This document shows, piece by piece, positions 52,628 to 63,742 of a DNA stretch of 64,000 nucleotides. The stretch comes from Nitzschia sp. pyKryTriq1 (lineage: Eukaryota > Bacillariophyta > Bacillariophyceae > Bacillariales > Bacillariaceae). The stretch spans positions 4,154,001-4,218,000 of the forward strand of contig OY101116.1 of NCBI GenBank assembly GCA_956465555.1, written 5' to 3'. Each line of letters opens with the position of its first letter. Position 1 is the first letter of the stretch. Under the pieces are notes generated by a model. It made no database searches and was not told the origin of the DNA. It saw only the letters and a list, made by a program, of their open reading frames with translations. The position numbers were made by a program, and so were the translations under genes.

Positions 52628-55411
52628 ATGATGATGAGGAGAGAGGGGTCATCATCGTCTTCTGCTTTTTCTTCGTCTGCTTCGTCATCTTCTTCTCCTC
52701 CCGAAGCATTTGGCGTCTTTTTCAAGTCTCTCTTGACTCGATATCAAGAACAAAAACAACAGCAACAACAACAGGAGAAAGATGCAGAAAAAGAAGCTGT
52801 TTGGATTCTTGTGGACGACAATGCCAAGAGTCATGCGGAACAACCAAGTCCTATACTATATGCTACTACGGACTCGTCTTCTTCTTCCTTCTTGTTTCTT
52901 CCCTACGATTCTTCTTCTTCTTCTTCTTCTTCTTTTGCCACACGCTCCGCAAACGATAGCAGCAACAACAACAACAACAGCAGCAGCAGCAGCAGCACTC
53001 TTTCATTATCACCCTTCTTTACTACTACTCTCAATCATCAGAAACAACAAACTTGGGATCGGAAGAGAGATTCGGTAGTTGGATTTGCCAATGCCAAGAC
53101 GAATCGATGGTCGCCTATTACTACTAGTATGATCACGAGCAACAACAACAACAGCAACAACAACAACAACAACAACAAGATTATTAATGCTACCATCACC
53201 AACACTCCTCCCACTGCACCCAACAGTGCCAGCAGTAGCAGCAGCAGCAGCAGTAATACGTCCAACAACAACTACAACTACAAAAATCGTTTGCTTGTCT
53301 CTACTACAAGACTTCCACTTTGTCAAGAAGAACAAGAAGCAACAACAACAGCAGCAGCAGCAGCAGCAAGAGCCGCTGCCGAAGCATCACCAGCAGACCA
53401 CCATCATCATCATCATGCTGATCATCATAATCGTCCTTTACTAATACGTCCATCAATGTCAGACAGTGCCCTCCTTCAACCTTCTCGGAGAGGGAGTATG
53501 GAAATGATGAGGATGGGGATGGACCTGAAACTAGGACTTCCGTCTCTTCTTTTTAGTAGTAGTAGTACTACTACTAGTACTACTGGTGCTACCGACGAAG
53601 CTCTTGCCGTGCCACAACGAAGGACCAGCAGTGACTCATCGTCAGCAGCAGCAGCTGCAGCAGAAGAATACTATGATGCTTCATCAGAGGAGGAGGAGGA
53701 GGATGAGGAGGAGGACCCATCATCAGGTGGACGCAGCTCATCTTCTCCTACGATTGAGGACAAACAAGGAGAGGATCATGAAGAAGAATCATCATCCGGC
53801 AACTACGTCGGGGGCAGCAGACAACACGAGGACAACAATAAGACGAGGAACCAACAACAAGAACGAGAAGTCCTTGTCAGCAACATGGAGGATGATTCCA
53901 CTCGAAGAAGAAGCAGAAGAAGCAGTAGTAGTAGTACCAACAGCACCAGGAGCATGATGCATCTTCCCAAAATGGATCCACTCGTCATGCCTATGCGTCG
54001 AACCAGTTCGGGGAATACGTTACCCAAAAACGAAGAAGAAGAAGAAGAAGAAGAAGAGAAGAATCCAAAAGAACCATCAGCACCCCCTACTACCGCCACC
54101 GCCACCAGCAGAGGCCCTCGCCAGGATTCGCGTCTCATCATGCCAGTGCGTCGTACGAGCTCCTGCTCCAGTATCGAAGAGCAGCCACGGGAAGAAAGAA
54201 ACAAAAGCTACGACTTGTCGGAAGCTACTACTAGTAGTACTACTACAAATACGTCCCTGCCGCGAGGATCGACTACTACAAGAGGACCAACAACAACAAC
54301 AACAACAACAACACGCAGACGTTCGAGTATGGAATCCATTCCGGAACAAATCTTATCGTCATCACATCCAGACCAACATCATGAAGAGACTACTACTACT
54401 ACTACTACAATGATGACGGGAAGTGGACAGCACAATCATTCTTCTTCCAGCAAGGACATGAGCATGATAGCCAGCACACCACAGTCGGAGCGCATGGATT
54501 CTTCTGTGCACCTGGCAGCCTCCTCCTCCTCGGTGGATTCTTCAACAACAAGAAAGGTACTACGCGCGAGACGACACCAACATCATGAGCGAGGAGCTCA
54601 TCGACAAGAACGAAAGGGATCTGAACAAAGTCTAAGACTATCCGAGCTATTGGAATGGATGGAAGAACAGCAGCAGCAGCAGCAGCAAGATCACGAACAA
54701 CATGGCGAGGAACGAGAGGAGGTAGGCAGCAAGGCGCCTCCTCATCACTCATCTCCACCAGCAGCACGACCTTCTTCCAGAACAAACAACTCCAACAAGT
54801 ACGATTCTTCCCATCGCATCCCCTCCATTCCCATGAAGAAGCCGAAGTCCGAGGACGCTCCTCTACAGCTCGCACCACCACGCACCGATAGTCGAGAACT
54901 GGCTCTGGACCGAAGATATGAACGCCGTAGAGCCATTATCGCGGTAGCCATGGCCGAATCTGCAACAAGTCCAAAGACCAGTACGAGCAACAAGAAGCAC
55001 CGCCAGCAGCACGCAGCGAACGTGGACGTCAAGAACAATGATGATGATGTTGGTGATGGGGGCGACTCCTCTTCCAGCAGCAATAGTTCTACCACCATGG
55101 CTACGGGGGCGACGCTCCTTCCTCCTTTGATTGATATTGGTACTACTGCCAACCACCATAATAGTACTACCAATGACTACTACTCGGGAGAAGTTGGTCT
55201 CGAGTACATACGGGCGCTACAAACCGTCCAAGAAGCTAATGCCGCCAACATCGTAGTAGCTACTTCCAGCTCGAGTTCCTCGAGCGGATCACCATCCGAC
55301 AAGGAAATAGACCAACAAGACGAAGCAGAAGATCTACCAGATCTCATTGAGAGCAAGGAAGACTTGGAATTTGATCTGGAAGATGATGATCAACAAGGAG
55401 ACGATCGGTGA
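52628..55411 (+). CDS. Large disordered protein with repeated RRTSS motifs
   Basis: A single exon of 927 residues. Almost the whole chain is low complexity (Ser, Asn, Thr, Gln, Glu runs). Two features stand out. Near the N-terminus there is a mixed segment EAFGVFFKSLLTRYQEQK that could fold. Several basophilic kinase-type motifs recur: VPQRRTSSDSS, MPMRRTSSGN, MPVRRTSSCSS, RRRSSMES and RRGSMEMM. The two M-P-[MV]-R-R-T-S-S units sit in similar contexts and look like tandem short linear motifs. A third block, LDRRYERRRAIIAVAMAE, is helical and basic. The end is acidic (DLPDLIESKEDLEFDLEDDD). No domain or localisation signal is recognised. It may be a phosphorylated scaffold; that is inference. 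Confidence 0.6.
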   Translation: MMMRREGSSSSSAFSSSASSSSSPPEAFGVFFKSLLTRYQEQKQQQQQQEKDAEKEAVWILVDDNAKSHAEQPSPILYATTDSSSSSFLFLPYDSSSSSSSSFATRSANDSSNNNNNSSSSSSTLSLSPFFTTTLNHQKQQTWDRKRDSVVGFANAKTNRWSPITTSMITSNNNNSNNNNNNNKIINATITNTPPTAPNSASSSSSSSSNTSNNNYNYKNRLLVSTTRLPLCQEEQEATTTAAAAAARAAAEASPADHHHHHHADHHNRPLLIRPSMSDSALLQPSRRGSMEMMRMGMDLKLGLPSLLFSSSSTTTSTTGATDEALAVPQRRTSSDSSSAAAAAAEEYYDASSEEEEEDEEEDPSSGGRSSSSPTIEDKQGEDHEEESSSGNYVGGSRQHEDNNKTRNQQQEREVLVSNMEDDSTRRRSRRSSSSSTNSTRSMMHLPKMDPLVMPMRRTSSGNTLPKNEEEEEEEEEKNPKEPSAPPTTATATSRGPRQDSRLIMPVRRTSSCSSIEEQPREERNKSYDLSEATTSSTTTNTSLPRGSTTTRGPTTTTTTTTRRRSSMESIPEQILSSSHPDQHHEETTTTTTTMMTGSGQHNHSSSSKDMSMIASTPQSERMDSSVHLAASSSSVDSSTTRKVLRARRHQHHERGAHRQERKGSEQSLRLSELLEWMEEQQQQQQQDHEQHGEEREEVGSKAPPHHSSPPAARPSSRTNNSNKYDSSHRIPSIPMKKPKSEDAPLQLAPPRTDSRELALDRRYERRRAIIAVAMAESATSPKTSTSNKKHRQQHAANVDVKNNDDDVGDGGDSSSSSNSSTTMATGATLLPPLIDIGTTANHHNSTTNDYYSGEVGLEYIRALQTVQEANAANIVVATSSSSSSSGSPSDKEIDQQDEAEDLPDLIESKEDLEFDLEDDDQQGDDR

Positions 55412-55511
55412 AGTCGAACAAGCAAGACGCTATAATACATTCAAACATTAAACAAGTGTCTTGTCAACTACATACTAGTCGCCTGAATTCCTTCATTCTT
55501 TGATATCTCCA

Positions 55512-56459
55512 TCATTCTTGTGGCGCTCCTCGGGCAAGGATCTCGGTTCGCTTTCTTTCGATTTGAATTCGGGCAGCAGGGGGAACATGGGAGAGCAAGT
55601 CCTCATGGATCGGTAACGCACCAGCGGTAGTAGCACCAGCATCCCTTCCCTCCTCATACGGCCGATCACTAGTGAATTGCGCAATACGTGTGCCACGTCG
55701 GGACTCTCGAAGACGAAAGCAATCTTCTGCCCTCCCTGCCGCTGCCTTGATGGCCCATTTCTTGGTCGAATAAAAGCAAGTACCGAAATGATACGCTTCT
55801 GGTGGATTTCGAATCAAACTGCCCGCCAGGAATATTTCTGCCGAAATGGGATGGATGAAGCTTGCCGACCAAGCGAGATGATTGAGAGGGCCCTGGGACC
55901 AGCACACAAAGTACTGCTTGAGGCTTTGGATCATGTATTGTTGATTGAATCGCTCATGAAGAACCATCGTGGCATCGTTCATCGCTTCCAGCAACTCGAG
56001 ATGATCATCACTCCGAGTAGTACTCATGGAAGACTCCACACGCGAAGGAACAGCGTCGACTTGTGAAGGAGGAGGAGGACGATAGTCGTGGTCATAGAAG
56101 GAGCCTTGATCGCTCATCAGAGAGGGTGAAATGTTGCGAAGAGATGCGTCGGTTCGGCCACCATCAGCAGACGAGCTGTCTTCTTGGGATACGAGGGACA
56201 TAACCATGCTCCGGTTTTCGTCATGCGGAGCATCAGCAAACGGATTGCTGCTCGATGATGATAATGTGCCAGTAGTATGACGTGTAGTACCGCCGTGACT
56301 TTCATTAATATTTGGAAGATTGCCCAAAAGCTCATCTTCCACCATGGAAGCTCGAAACAATCTCTCTGCCGTAGCAGCAGTACTAGCAGGATCCAAACCT
56401 ACTTGCAGGGCCGAGGGCGATGATCGGTTTCTGGTGGTGCTGTTGGAAGCATTCATCAT
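55512..56459 (-). CDS. Hypothetical protein, diatom-type, with conserved-looking C-terminal half
   Basis: A single exon of 315 residues from the ATG at 56459 to a TGA. The first 150 residues are polar and probably disordered, with an NPFADAP tripeptide-type motif (NPF) that in other eukaryotes binds EH domains. From about residue 150 the composition is globular: LELLEAMNDATMVLHERFNQ, then YFVCWSQGPLNHLAWSASF, PISAEIFLAGSLIR, HFGTCFYSTKKWAIKAAAGR. No family can be named. It is tail to tail with the disordered protein at 52628, with only 100 bp between stop codons. Confidence 0.6.
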   Translation of the reverse strand: MMNASNSTTRNRSSPSALQVGLDPASTAATAERLFRASMVEDELLGNLPNINESHGGTTRHTTGTLSSSSSNPFADAPHDENRSMVMSLVSQEDSSSADGGRTDASLRNISPSLMSDQGSFYDHDYRPPPPSQVDAVPSRVESSMSTTRSDDHLELLEAMNDATMVLHERFNQQYMIQSLKQYFVCWSQGPLNHLAWSASFIHPISAEIFLAGSLIRNPPEAYHFGTCFYSTKKWAIKAAAGRAEDCFRLRESRRGTRIAQFTSDRPYEEGRDAGATTAGALPIHEDLLSHVPPAARIQIERKRTEILARGAPQE

Positions 56460-57681
56460 GATTCAACAATAATGGATACAAGTATGTAGTCGATGGATGA
56501 AAGCAACCTTACCTTTTTTTTAGCAAAATAAGAATGATTCTTTTCCTTCTCCGGAAAACCTGGATTTTGGGATTTTCGTGCACCCTCGGAGTGACGTACC
56601 GTATACTATACTACTATATTGTGCACAGCATGATGCTACGAAGAATATTCGTCATGAAAAATGGATCTTGTATTTGGCCTGCTCTCGCGGGATGGACAGA
56701 ACAAGACAACCTTGAGCATTTTTTGTATACGTACTTGTTGTCTAGTCTATGATCATATTGTACCTTCTTTGTTGTAAAAGATATGGAGAGGAACACTGTT
56801 GTTGTTATCTCTCCCATTTCGCTCTTGAAAAATTGCAATTTCCACACGCGCGGGATCCGTCCTTCATTCTACACGTAAAGTATTGGTGAATTGCTTCTTC
56901 TCATTCCAAAACGAACTTTCGCTCATTGGTTAACAATAAAATAATGATAAGCCCAGTCTCACATCATACTGTACCTGCTTGTTGTTTCTACTGTAGCACG
57001 CGCTCGAGTAGTCTACTCATCGTGGTAGATACTGTACGTAGTATCAATCTAACGTTCTCATCTATCTATTATGTTATCATCAGCTTTGAATGAATTATCT
57101 CGAAATAATGGAACACGCGTTGCGCATCGATTAAAGAGGCCTTCGTTAGGACATCGTAAGAATGGCCAACATCCCTTCGTGAATCGATGATAACGTCAGT
57201 ACGCATGTACGACTTCTCCGTAATCCAAGGTGCTAGTCCCTTCCTCAAAAAAGGAAATGCTTCTCTATAACGTGCGGGAGGACAGGCGAATAATATGAAT
57301 GATGAAAAAGGCAGATGGTGGTTTTTACCACCAACACGTCAGACAGGTTATGTCCCTTTTTGGTTCCCATTGACATCCAAATAATAGTGCCCTTTGGAGC
57401 TCCAAAAGATATCAATCTGCAATTATTAAGTGGAAATCAGCCTCGCTTTTATCATCTTATAGAAAAGCTCTTCACAAACGACAAAAAGGGCCGAACGGTC
57501 GCGGGCAGATTGATACTTCGATCATTCTTTCACATTCATTCATGCAGTTTTCAGTTAGTTTCGACATGCGACACATACTTCTTCTCGTCCATCTGTTTTC
57601 TTATCCAGCCAACAAACCCCTTCCAGTATCATATCGCATCCAACAACAAACTGTTTGTTGTGAGAAAGAGGCAAAACGAAC
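56460..57681. other. Intergenic between divergent genes, no gene seen
   Basis: Mixed-composition DNA with fewer CTA/TAG repeats than elsewhere. The 130-codon frame at 57315-57707 overlaps the next gene's start in another frame and has no domain. Promoters of both flanking genes are expected here. Confidence 0.4.
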
Positions 57682-58932
57682 ATGACGGGTGGTCGATATT
57701 ACTTTGAAACAGCAACGAAAAGTACTAGTATGTCGAGCGAGAGCGTCATCAGTCAAGAAGCGGCGAAGACACTTATGCTGCTAGTAGCCCCTCCTTGTTC
57801 TTCAGTGGTGGATCCTTCTTCGTCATTATCGAGAAGCAGAAGAAGAATCATCGCTCATTCTGCTCGAATGGATGCAGATTTATCCTCGCTACGGCACGTG
57901 AGCAGCAACCACCACCACCTGCTGCGAATCCCCCAACGCAAGAGATCTCAAGAGTTTCAATATCAGCAGCAGCAACATCCTTCAGGAGATGTTCCTGGTT
58001 GCGGTATTAGTGAGGAAGACGATTGCGAGACCAAATCCACAGTAGACGACTCATCAGCGTCGCCATCATCGCCATCAGCATCCTCTTCATCCCTACTATT
58101 ACCAATAGAAGTTCTTCCACTTCGTCGTCGTTCGGTACGTTTTCATCCTAAAATGACCGTCCAACTCCCCAGCACGGACGATGCAGGTTCGTGGACTCGC
58201 GAAGAAGTCGAAGCGACGTGGTACTCCAAATCGGAATATCAAACGTTTTTGCACGACATGGACGATACACTCGATGTTCTCGAGGCAGCAGCGGCATCAG
58301 TCACAACATCATCATCATCATCATCATTTGGTGCAAATAATGACGATGACAACTACTACTATCACATCCATCCCCTACTTCTCGAAGAACGTGGAGGCTT
58401 TTGTCTTCGAGGCCTCGAAAACAAGACGTCATCATCATCCATACGACAAGCGCGAAAGTGCAACATCCGACGATCCAGATTGGTCGTCTTTCGGATTCAA
58501 TCCCGATTTCAAAAGGCAAGGATCGTGAGGAGTACTACTACTCCTGCTGCTGCTGCTGCTAAATCAACTAGTACCAGCACGAGTGATAGTACTACAGAAG
58601 AAGGGCAGAATGAAAATGATGATGCATCGCTATGTTTGTCTTCTTGGAAGAGTACTAGTAGTACTAGTATGAGTAAAGAAGATAATGAATGTCAAGAGAT
58701 TGCGGATGCGTACGAGAAATACTCGATTTCGAGTCGCATGGAGGCACATCGCATGGGACTATGGGATGCCAAGACGGCTAGCAGTTTTTTTGGTTGTTGT
58801 TGTTCGAGGCAAGGAGCACGACAGCAGAAGAATCATCAACATCAACATCAACATCAACGTCAGGATGATCATCATAAAAAAGATAGTTGTCCGAAACTGC
58901 CGCAAAGATCGACATGGGCCAAGGCGGGGTAA
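57682..58932 (+). CDS. Diatom-type protein with VRFHP / WYS / RGLE motifs
   Basis: A single exon of 416 residues. After a polar, Ser-rich N-terminus comes RRRSVRFHPKMTVQLPS, then WTREEVEATWYSKSEYQTF, then GGFCLRGLENKTSS, then a helix RLVVFRIQSRFQKARI, and near the C-terminus EIADAYEKYSISSRMEAHRMG followed by DA. From memory, this order (V.F...V....I....[DN]YT..E....WY...E, RGLE, Q......, Y..YS..S...A...G..DA) recurs in many uncharacterised diatom proteins. The function is unknown. A Cys cluster (FFGCCCSRQ) and a His/Gln-rich tail close the protein. No membrane segment is seen. Confidence 0.7.
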   Translation: MTGGRYYFETATKSTSMSSESVISQEAAKTLMLLVAPPCSSVVDPSSSLSRSRRRIIAHSARMDADLSSLRHVSSNHHHLLRIPQRKRSQEFQYQQQQHPSGDVPGCGISEEDDCETKSTVDDSSASPSSPSASSSSLLLPIEVLPLRRRSVRFHPKMTVQLPSTDDAGSWTREEVEATWYSKSEYQTFLHDMDDTLDVLEAAAASVTTSSSSSSFGANNDDDNYYYHIHPLLLEERGGFCLRGLENKTSSSSIRQARKCNIRRSRLVVFRIQSRFQKARIVRSTTTPAAAAAKSTSTSTSDSTTEEGQNENDDASLCLSSWKSTSSTSMSKEDNECQEIADAYEKYSISSRMEAHRMGLWDAKTASSFFGCCCSRQGARQQKNHQHQHQHQRQDDHHKKDSCPKLPQRSTWAKAG

Positions 58933-59391
58933 CATCAAGAAGAACTACTACCCCGCCCACTACTACTAGTAGTACTTGTGAAGGACTCGGGAATAGTTCT
59001 TCCTTCTACTAGACTAGTACTACTACAACTTCTACTACTACTACTAAAACTACTGCTGTGATAGTACTAGTCAACAACATGAAAAAATAGAAGAATAGGT
59101 TACGAGGAGCCACTACTACTAGTAGTAGCAGTAGTAGTAGCATCGTGGCTGCTGGCGTATTCGCAGTATGGTTGTGGTCGCTTTCATTTCTACTCACCTA
59201 CTAGCTAGTAGAGTAGTTACTCTATACTTCTACTACTAGTAGTAGAGAGAGTAGTAGTCGAGCTACTACTATAGCTACTACGAGTAGTAGGGGATGGATT
59301 GCAATAGCAGCTCTTCTACGACTACTAACTAGTAGCTCTACTACTAATAGAGGAGAGGAGAGCAGGGGGGGAACTCTCTAGAGTACTACCT
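58933..59391. other. Convergent 3' region
   Basis: Almost entirely CTA/TAG tracts and their palindromic junctions, including 59215-59290. No gene. Confidence 0.45.
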
Positions 59392-60309
59392 TTATGTTTT
59401 TCGTAGCCGCTTGTTGTTGTTCTTCTCTCCAATACTACTACTAATTCTGCTATTCTCACTGCATTCAACATCACCACCGCCAATAGCAGCAGCAGTAGTA
59501 GCGGCAGAAGACATCATTGTCATCTTCATTAGGTGGCGGTCGTCGTCGTCGTCCTCCTCATGATGATCGGCGGCCTTGTTCTTTTTGCTGGTTCCCGTTC
59601 TAACAGCACCGGTAGTAGTAGCAGCAGAAGTAATCCCACCGCTCATGCTGGTGCTGCTGGATGTATGAATAATTTGTTTTCCAGATCCTCCTGCTCGCAT
59701 CGATCGAAAGCCTTGACTGACTTTTTCACGCGCCACGGTATCGCTGACTTCTTCCCAATAAGTTCCCTCTCCACTCATCCAGTCATTGTTGTTGTTGTTG
59801 CTACTGTTGTTGGTGTCATTGTCCCGGCGGGGGACGACGCGATCAGTAGTGGCCGTGGCAGCAGCAGTACCAGGCTGCTGCTGCTGACGCCGCAAGAATC
59901 GTGTTCCTTTGGCTTTCATTTTCTCTACAATTTCTTTTGCCATGACTGTTTTTTCATTTCGTTTGAGTAATTCGTAGTATCCTTGGAGCGATTCTAAAAT
60001 CAAATTGAATCGAAGATTGCCGCTATGTTCTTGATAGGGACGTCCACGTCCACAGAGAACATCCTTGCCAGTTGGAACAATAAGAATAATGGACTGCTGT
60101 TGGTGTTGGTGTTGGTGTTGGTACATCATCGTCGTCATCATCCTATTGTTGCTGATGCTGTCGCGGTTGCTGCTACTATAATTGTAATTGACGCTGGAGT
60201 GATGATGAGGATCGTCCGTAGGAGCAGCTAGTGCAGCAGCAGCACTCTGATACAACGGATAAAGAGGATGCGGATGAGAATGATGAGGATGATGAGGGGG
60301 ATCGTGGTC

Positions 60310-60340
<31 letters not shown>

Positions 60341-62100
60341 TAAGGATAGTTGTTGGTGATGGTGGTGGTAGTAGAAGTCTTTTGTTCTTGTTCCATATCG
60401 ACAGAGAAGAACACTGAAGTCACAACGTCCTCTACGAGGTTGTTGAGGGTCTTCTTGAGGTTTTTGTCGTTCTGGTTAAAACTCGTCGCCGTTCTGGATA
60501 TTGCCATTGTAGCGACGTTGATAGTAGCGTCATCGTCAGCAGTGCTAATAGTACCAGCAGCAGTAGAAGAATTAGTATTGGTGCTGGACGACGATCGGCG
60601 TCGCTGTTGTTCTAACGCTCTTCTCGCATCAATCCATTTCAAATGATTCTCTCGAGATAGTATCTGTCTCGTTCCATTCTCGTCCTCCTCGCAGGATTGA
60701 ACTGGGAAATCCTCAGTCGATGCTGGAATCCCAAATGTCATCAACTAACAAAAGAAGGAAGCAGAGGAGAAAAGGTACATGTTAGAATCAAGAAGAAACT
60801 AACCGGACGCCAAATAAATAGTTCCATCGCGTATCATGACTGAAGGTATTACTAGTAGTGCAGCACCACCCCATCATCAGACGTTTGTGCGTTCATTCGT
60901 TCGTTCGTACTTACCGAATACATAATCTCCCCATGAGTTCCGGAATGAGTTCGAATCCTCATGCGTGCTCTCTTTTCTAAAATAGCACTCAACCAGCTCA
61001 TCCATGGCCCCCACCAATTGACATGAGTGACATGGAAGCCTCGTATACAGATGGGCGTGGAACTTAAAAGTTGATTGACCCTCCAAGCATTCCACGGTCG
61101 TTCTTTTGGCCCACCCACAGAGATCATGACAATACCATTCGTCTGGGTCGTTTCATCTTCGAGTGCGGACATCAGGAAATAAAACAATTGTCTCAACTGA
61201 TAGAGACGAAGGATTTTCGTGGTCAGTGAAACAACAAAATAACAAGCTGTCCGAGGACATTCTCCTTCTTGTTCCAAGACTCCCCCTTACCTCATTCTTG
61301 ATACTCTTGTACCGAATATGATTTGACGCAATCACCACAACGTCTCTTCCGGCTTGATCTCGCTTGTTCAAGAGTTGAAAATGTCCATTCTTGAGACATT
61401 CGATATCGTCCGGATCCAGATCCTCCAAAGTAATCGGCCGGCACAGTTTCTCCGGACCAAACAATTCCAATTTCATCGTCAGGAAGTGTCGTAATTTCCG
61501 AGCGGCCGCAGCCGCATCAAAATGCTCCGCACGAAGAAACATGAGCCGAAACTTTACATCCTTCACATACTCTGGATTCTTACTGGCAAGCGCCACGGAG
61601 TATCCATCATTGCCGCGAGAGGGGGAGGTCATCATGGCAGCAGCAGCACCAGCAGAAGCATCAGCAGTACTACTGGTACTATGGTGATTGCTGCTGCTGC
61701 TGCTGCTGCCGCCGCCTGCCATCATCATCATGCTACTAGGAGCATTATTAGGAGTAGCAGGAGTAGTATAGGTATTCTGAACAAGATAAACGTCGAGTTC
61801 TTGCAAGGATCGTCGTAAGAGCTCTGGAGATTCGGGCACGGCTCCGGAAACTCCGTGTAAATCATACAATATCTTTTCTCGTTCCAGCAGCGATAGCTTG
61901 TTCAGTTCGGCTGCAATCGCCACTGTGCTGTCCTCCTGATGCTCTTGTATGTATAAGAACTTGGTCTGACTGGCGAGAAAGTCCCAATGATGATGATGAT
62001 CCTCCTCTTCCTCCTTCTCATTTTTGATCGCTCCATCCTCCTCCATCATGACAACATGGTGGTTCTTGTCGTCGCCGCCTTCAGGAATACGACAATTCAT
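59392..62100 (-). CDS. CRAL-TRIO-like domain fused to DUF6824, three exons
   Basis: Exons 62100-61291, 61196-60915 and 60744-59392 give 814 residues. Both introns (94 and 170 nt, GTAAGG...ATCAG and GTAAGT...GTTAG) are phase 0. The first ATG is 62100; the open frame upstream has only a TTG. Exon 1 encodes an acidic N-terminus and a CRAL-TRIO N-like helical part (KFRLMFLRAEHFDAAAAARK). Exon 2 supplies the lipid-binding-type core (NGIVMISVGGPKERP ... STPICIRGFHVTH). Exon 3 continues with LMTFGIPASTEDFPV, the link typical of diatom CRAL-TRIO proteins. It then carries DUF6824 (GKDVLCGRGRPYQEHSGNLR ... EIVEKMKAKGTRFL ... WEEVSDTVAREKVSQGFRSM). DUF6824 is lineage-enriched in diatoms and has been suggested to act in DNA binding or regulation. 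The combination could link a lipid or small-molecule signal to transcription, which is inference. Low-complexity inserts are plentiful in exon 3. Confidence 0.8.
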
Positions 62101-62390
62101 GCTGTTATCCCGCCCTAAAACGCCAAGCCAAGCCAAGCCAAGCTACTGCTGGTAGTGTTGCTCTTGATGTTGTTGTCGTTGTCGGTTTCTGTTATGGCTG
62201 TTGTCTGGCGGTTATTGGGTATAATATACAATATCGACAACGAAAACAATAAGGGCAGCATGGGATGGGTTGCACGGTCGATGAATATGGCCTATCTTTT
62301 TCTGGCATTACTATCCATAGTACGTATGATAGTCTTTATTCAGGCAGGTTCTGCCCGAGAATTCGCTTGTTGTGCTTTATGTACGTTTGC

Positions 62391-63603
62391 TTTGGTTCCG
62401 TCTACTCGCGGTGCCATGAGCGAAATGGATACCACCTAAAATACATATCGGCCGAACGGTTCGGGTCGTTGAAGCGCTATGGTTCTTTATTTATTGAAGT
62501 GTATTTCATGAACATATATATATTATAGCCATTCAGAAGTGTCACAAAAATAAATAGAGGTAATGGACATCCTATCAATACTTATTTGGAGTTCTTGCTT
62601 TGTTTTGCTTCGCCTTTATTGAACTTGCTTGTTAGTACTCGTACCTGCGTTCGTACTGTACGATACTGGTAAAGGACGGATGGAGTGGAAGCTCACGCAC
62701 GTGGCGCCATTAAAAATAAAAAAGAGAAAAACAACAGGCGATGATGTGAGAAATACAGCATTGCAGTGTCCGCTGCGGGTTTCGTACAGTAGTCTACTTG
62801 TACCGACCGCCGGTAGAACAATGATCATAATAATATACAATATGTATAATATGCTTGCATTCGTGCCGGCCGGCGCCATTGTGACAAAGAAAGTGACATA
62901 CATCAAAGTTTCTCATCCCCAAGCCTCACTCATTTGGTTCCGTCTACTTGCGGTGCCATGAGCGAAATGGATACCACCTAAAATACATATCGGCCGAATG
63001 GTTCGGGTCGTTGAAGCGCTATGGTTCTTTATTTATTGAAGTGTATTTCATGAACACATATTATAGCCATTCAGAAGTGTCACAAAAATAAATAGAGGTA
63101 AAGGACATCCTATCAATACTTGTTTGGGGTTCTTGCTTTGTTTTGCTTCGCCTTTATTGTACCGGTACTGTATGTTCTCGTGCTGCTAGCTAGCTGTACC
63201 GGTTCGTACGAACTTGCTGGTTAGTACTCGTACCGGCGTTCGTACTGTACGATACTCGTACAGTACCGGTACAGGTAGTAGTAAAGGACGGATGGAGTGG
63301 AAGCTCAAGTGGCGCCATTGAAAATAAAAAAGAGAAAAACAACAGGCGATGATGTTGTGAGAAATACAGCATTGCAGTAGTGTCCACTATGCTGCCGGTT
63401 TCGTACAGTAGTCTACTTGTACCGACCGCCGGTAGAACAATGATCATAATAATATACAATATGTATATGCCTGCATTCGTGCCGGCCGGCGCAGTTGTGA
63501 CAAATATAGTGACATACATCAAAGTTTCTCATCCACAAGCCTCATTCATTCGTGCCGGCCGGCGCAAGTGTGACAAAGAAAGTGACATACATCAAAGTTT
63601 CTC
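62391..63603 (+). repeat. Direct tandem duplication of about 0.55-0.6 kb plus a third partial copy
   Basis: Copy 1 (62391-62932) and copy 2 (62933-63539) are nearly identical through GGTTCCGTCTACT, GGTGCCATGAGCGAAATGG, GGTTCGGGTCGTTGAAGCGC, CACAAAAATAAATAGAGGTA and CGTGCCGGCCGGCGC to AAAGTTTCTCATCC. The last roughly 58 bp of the unit are repeated once more at 63545-63603. Copy 2 has an added TACCGGTA-rich insert. Confidence 0.85.
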
Positions 63604-63716
63604 CCCCGCCGAGGGCTTAGTTATTATGATTTCTTCGTACTGACGTCAGTACGTACCGGTACAGTACTGTAGTGTAGTTGAGGCAGATGCAGAAAGATCG
63701 GATCTCATCGACGAAT

Positions 63717-63742
63717 CATCATCATCATCATCATCATCATCA
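63717..63742 (+). repeat. (ATC)n microsatellite
   Basis: About nine ATC units, with a shorter run nearby at 63802-63828. No coding frame is associated. Confidence 0.8.

Noticed and set aside
60852-61277. 141-codon frame read as a stand-alone protein starting at a TTG
   Set aside because: It is the second exon of the CRAL-TRIO/DUF6824 gene extended through intron sequence on both sides.
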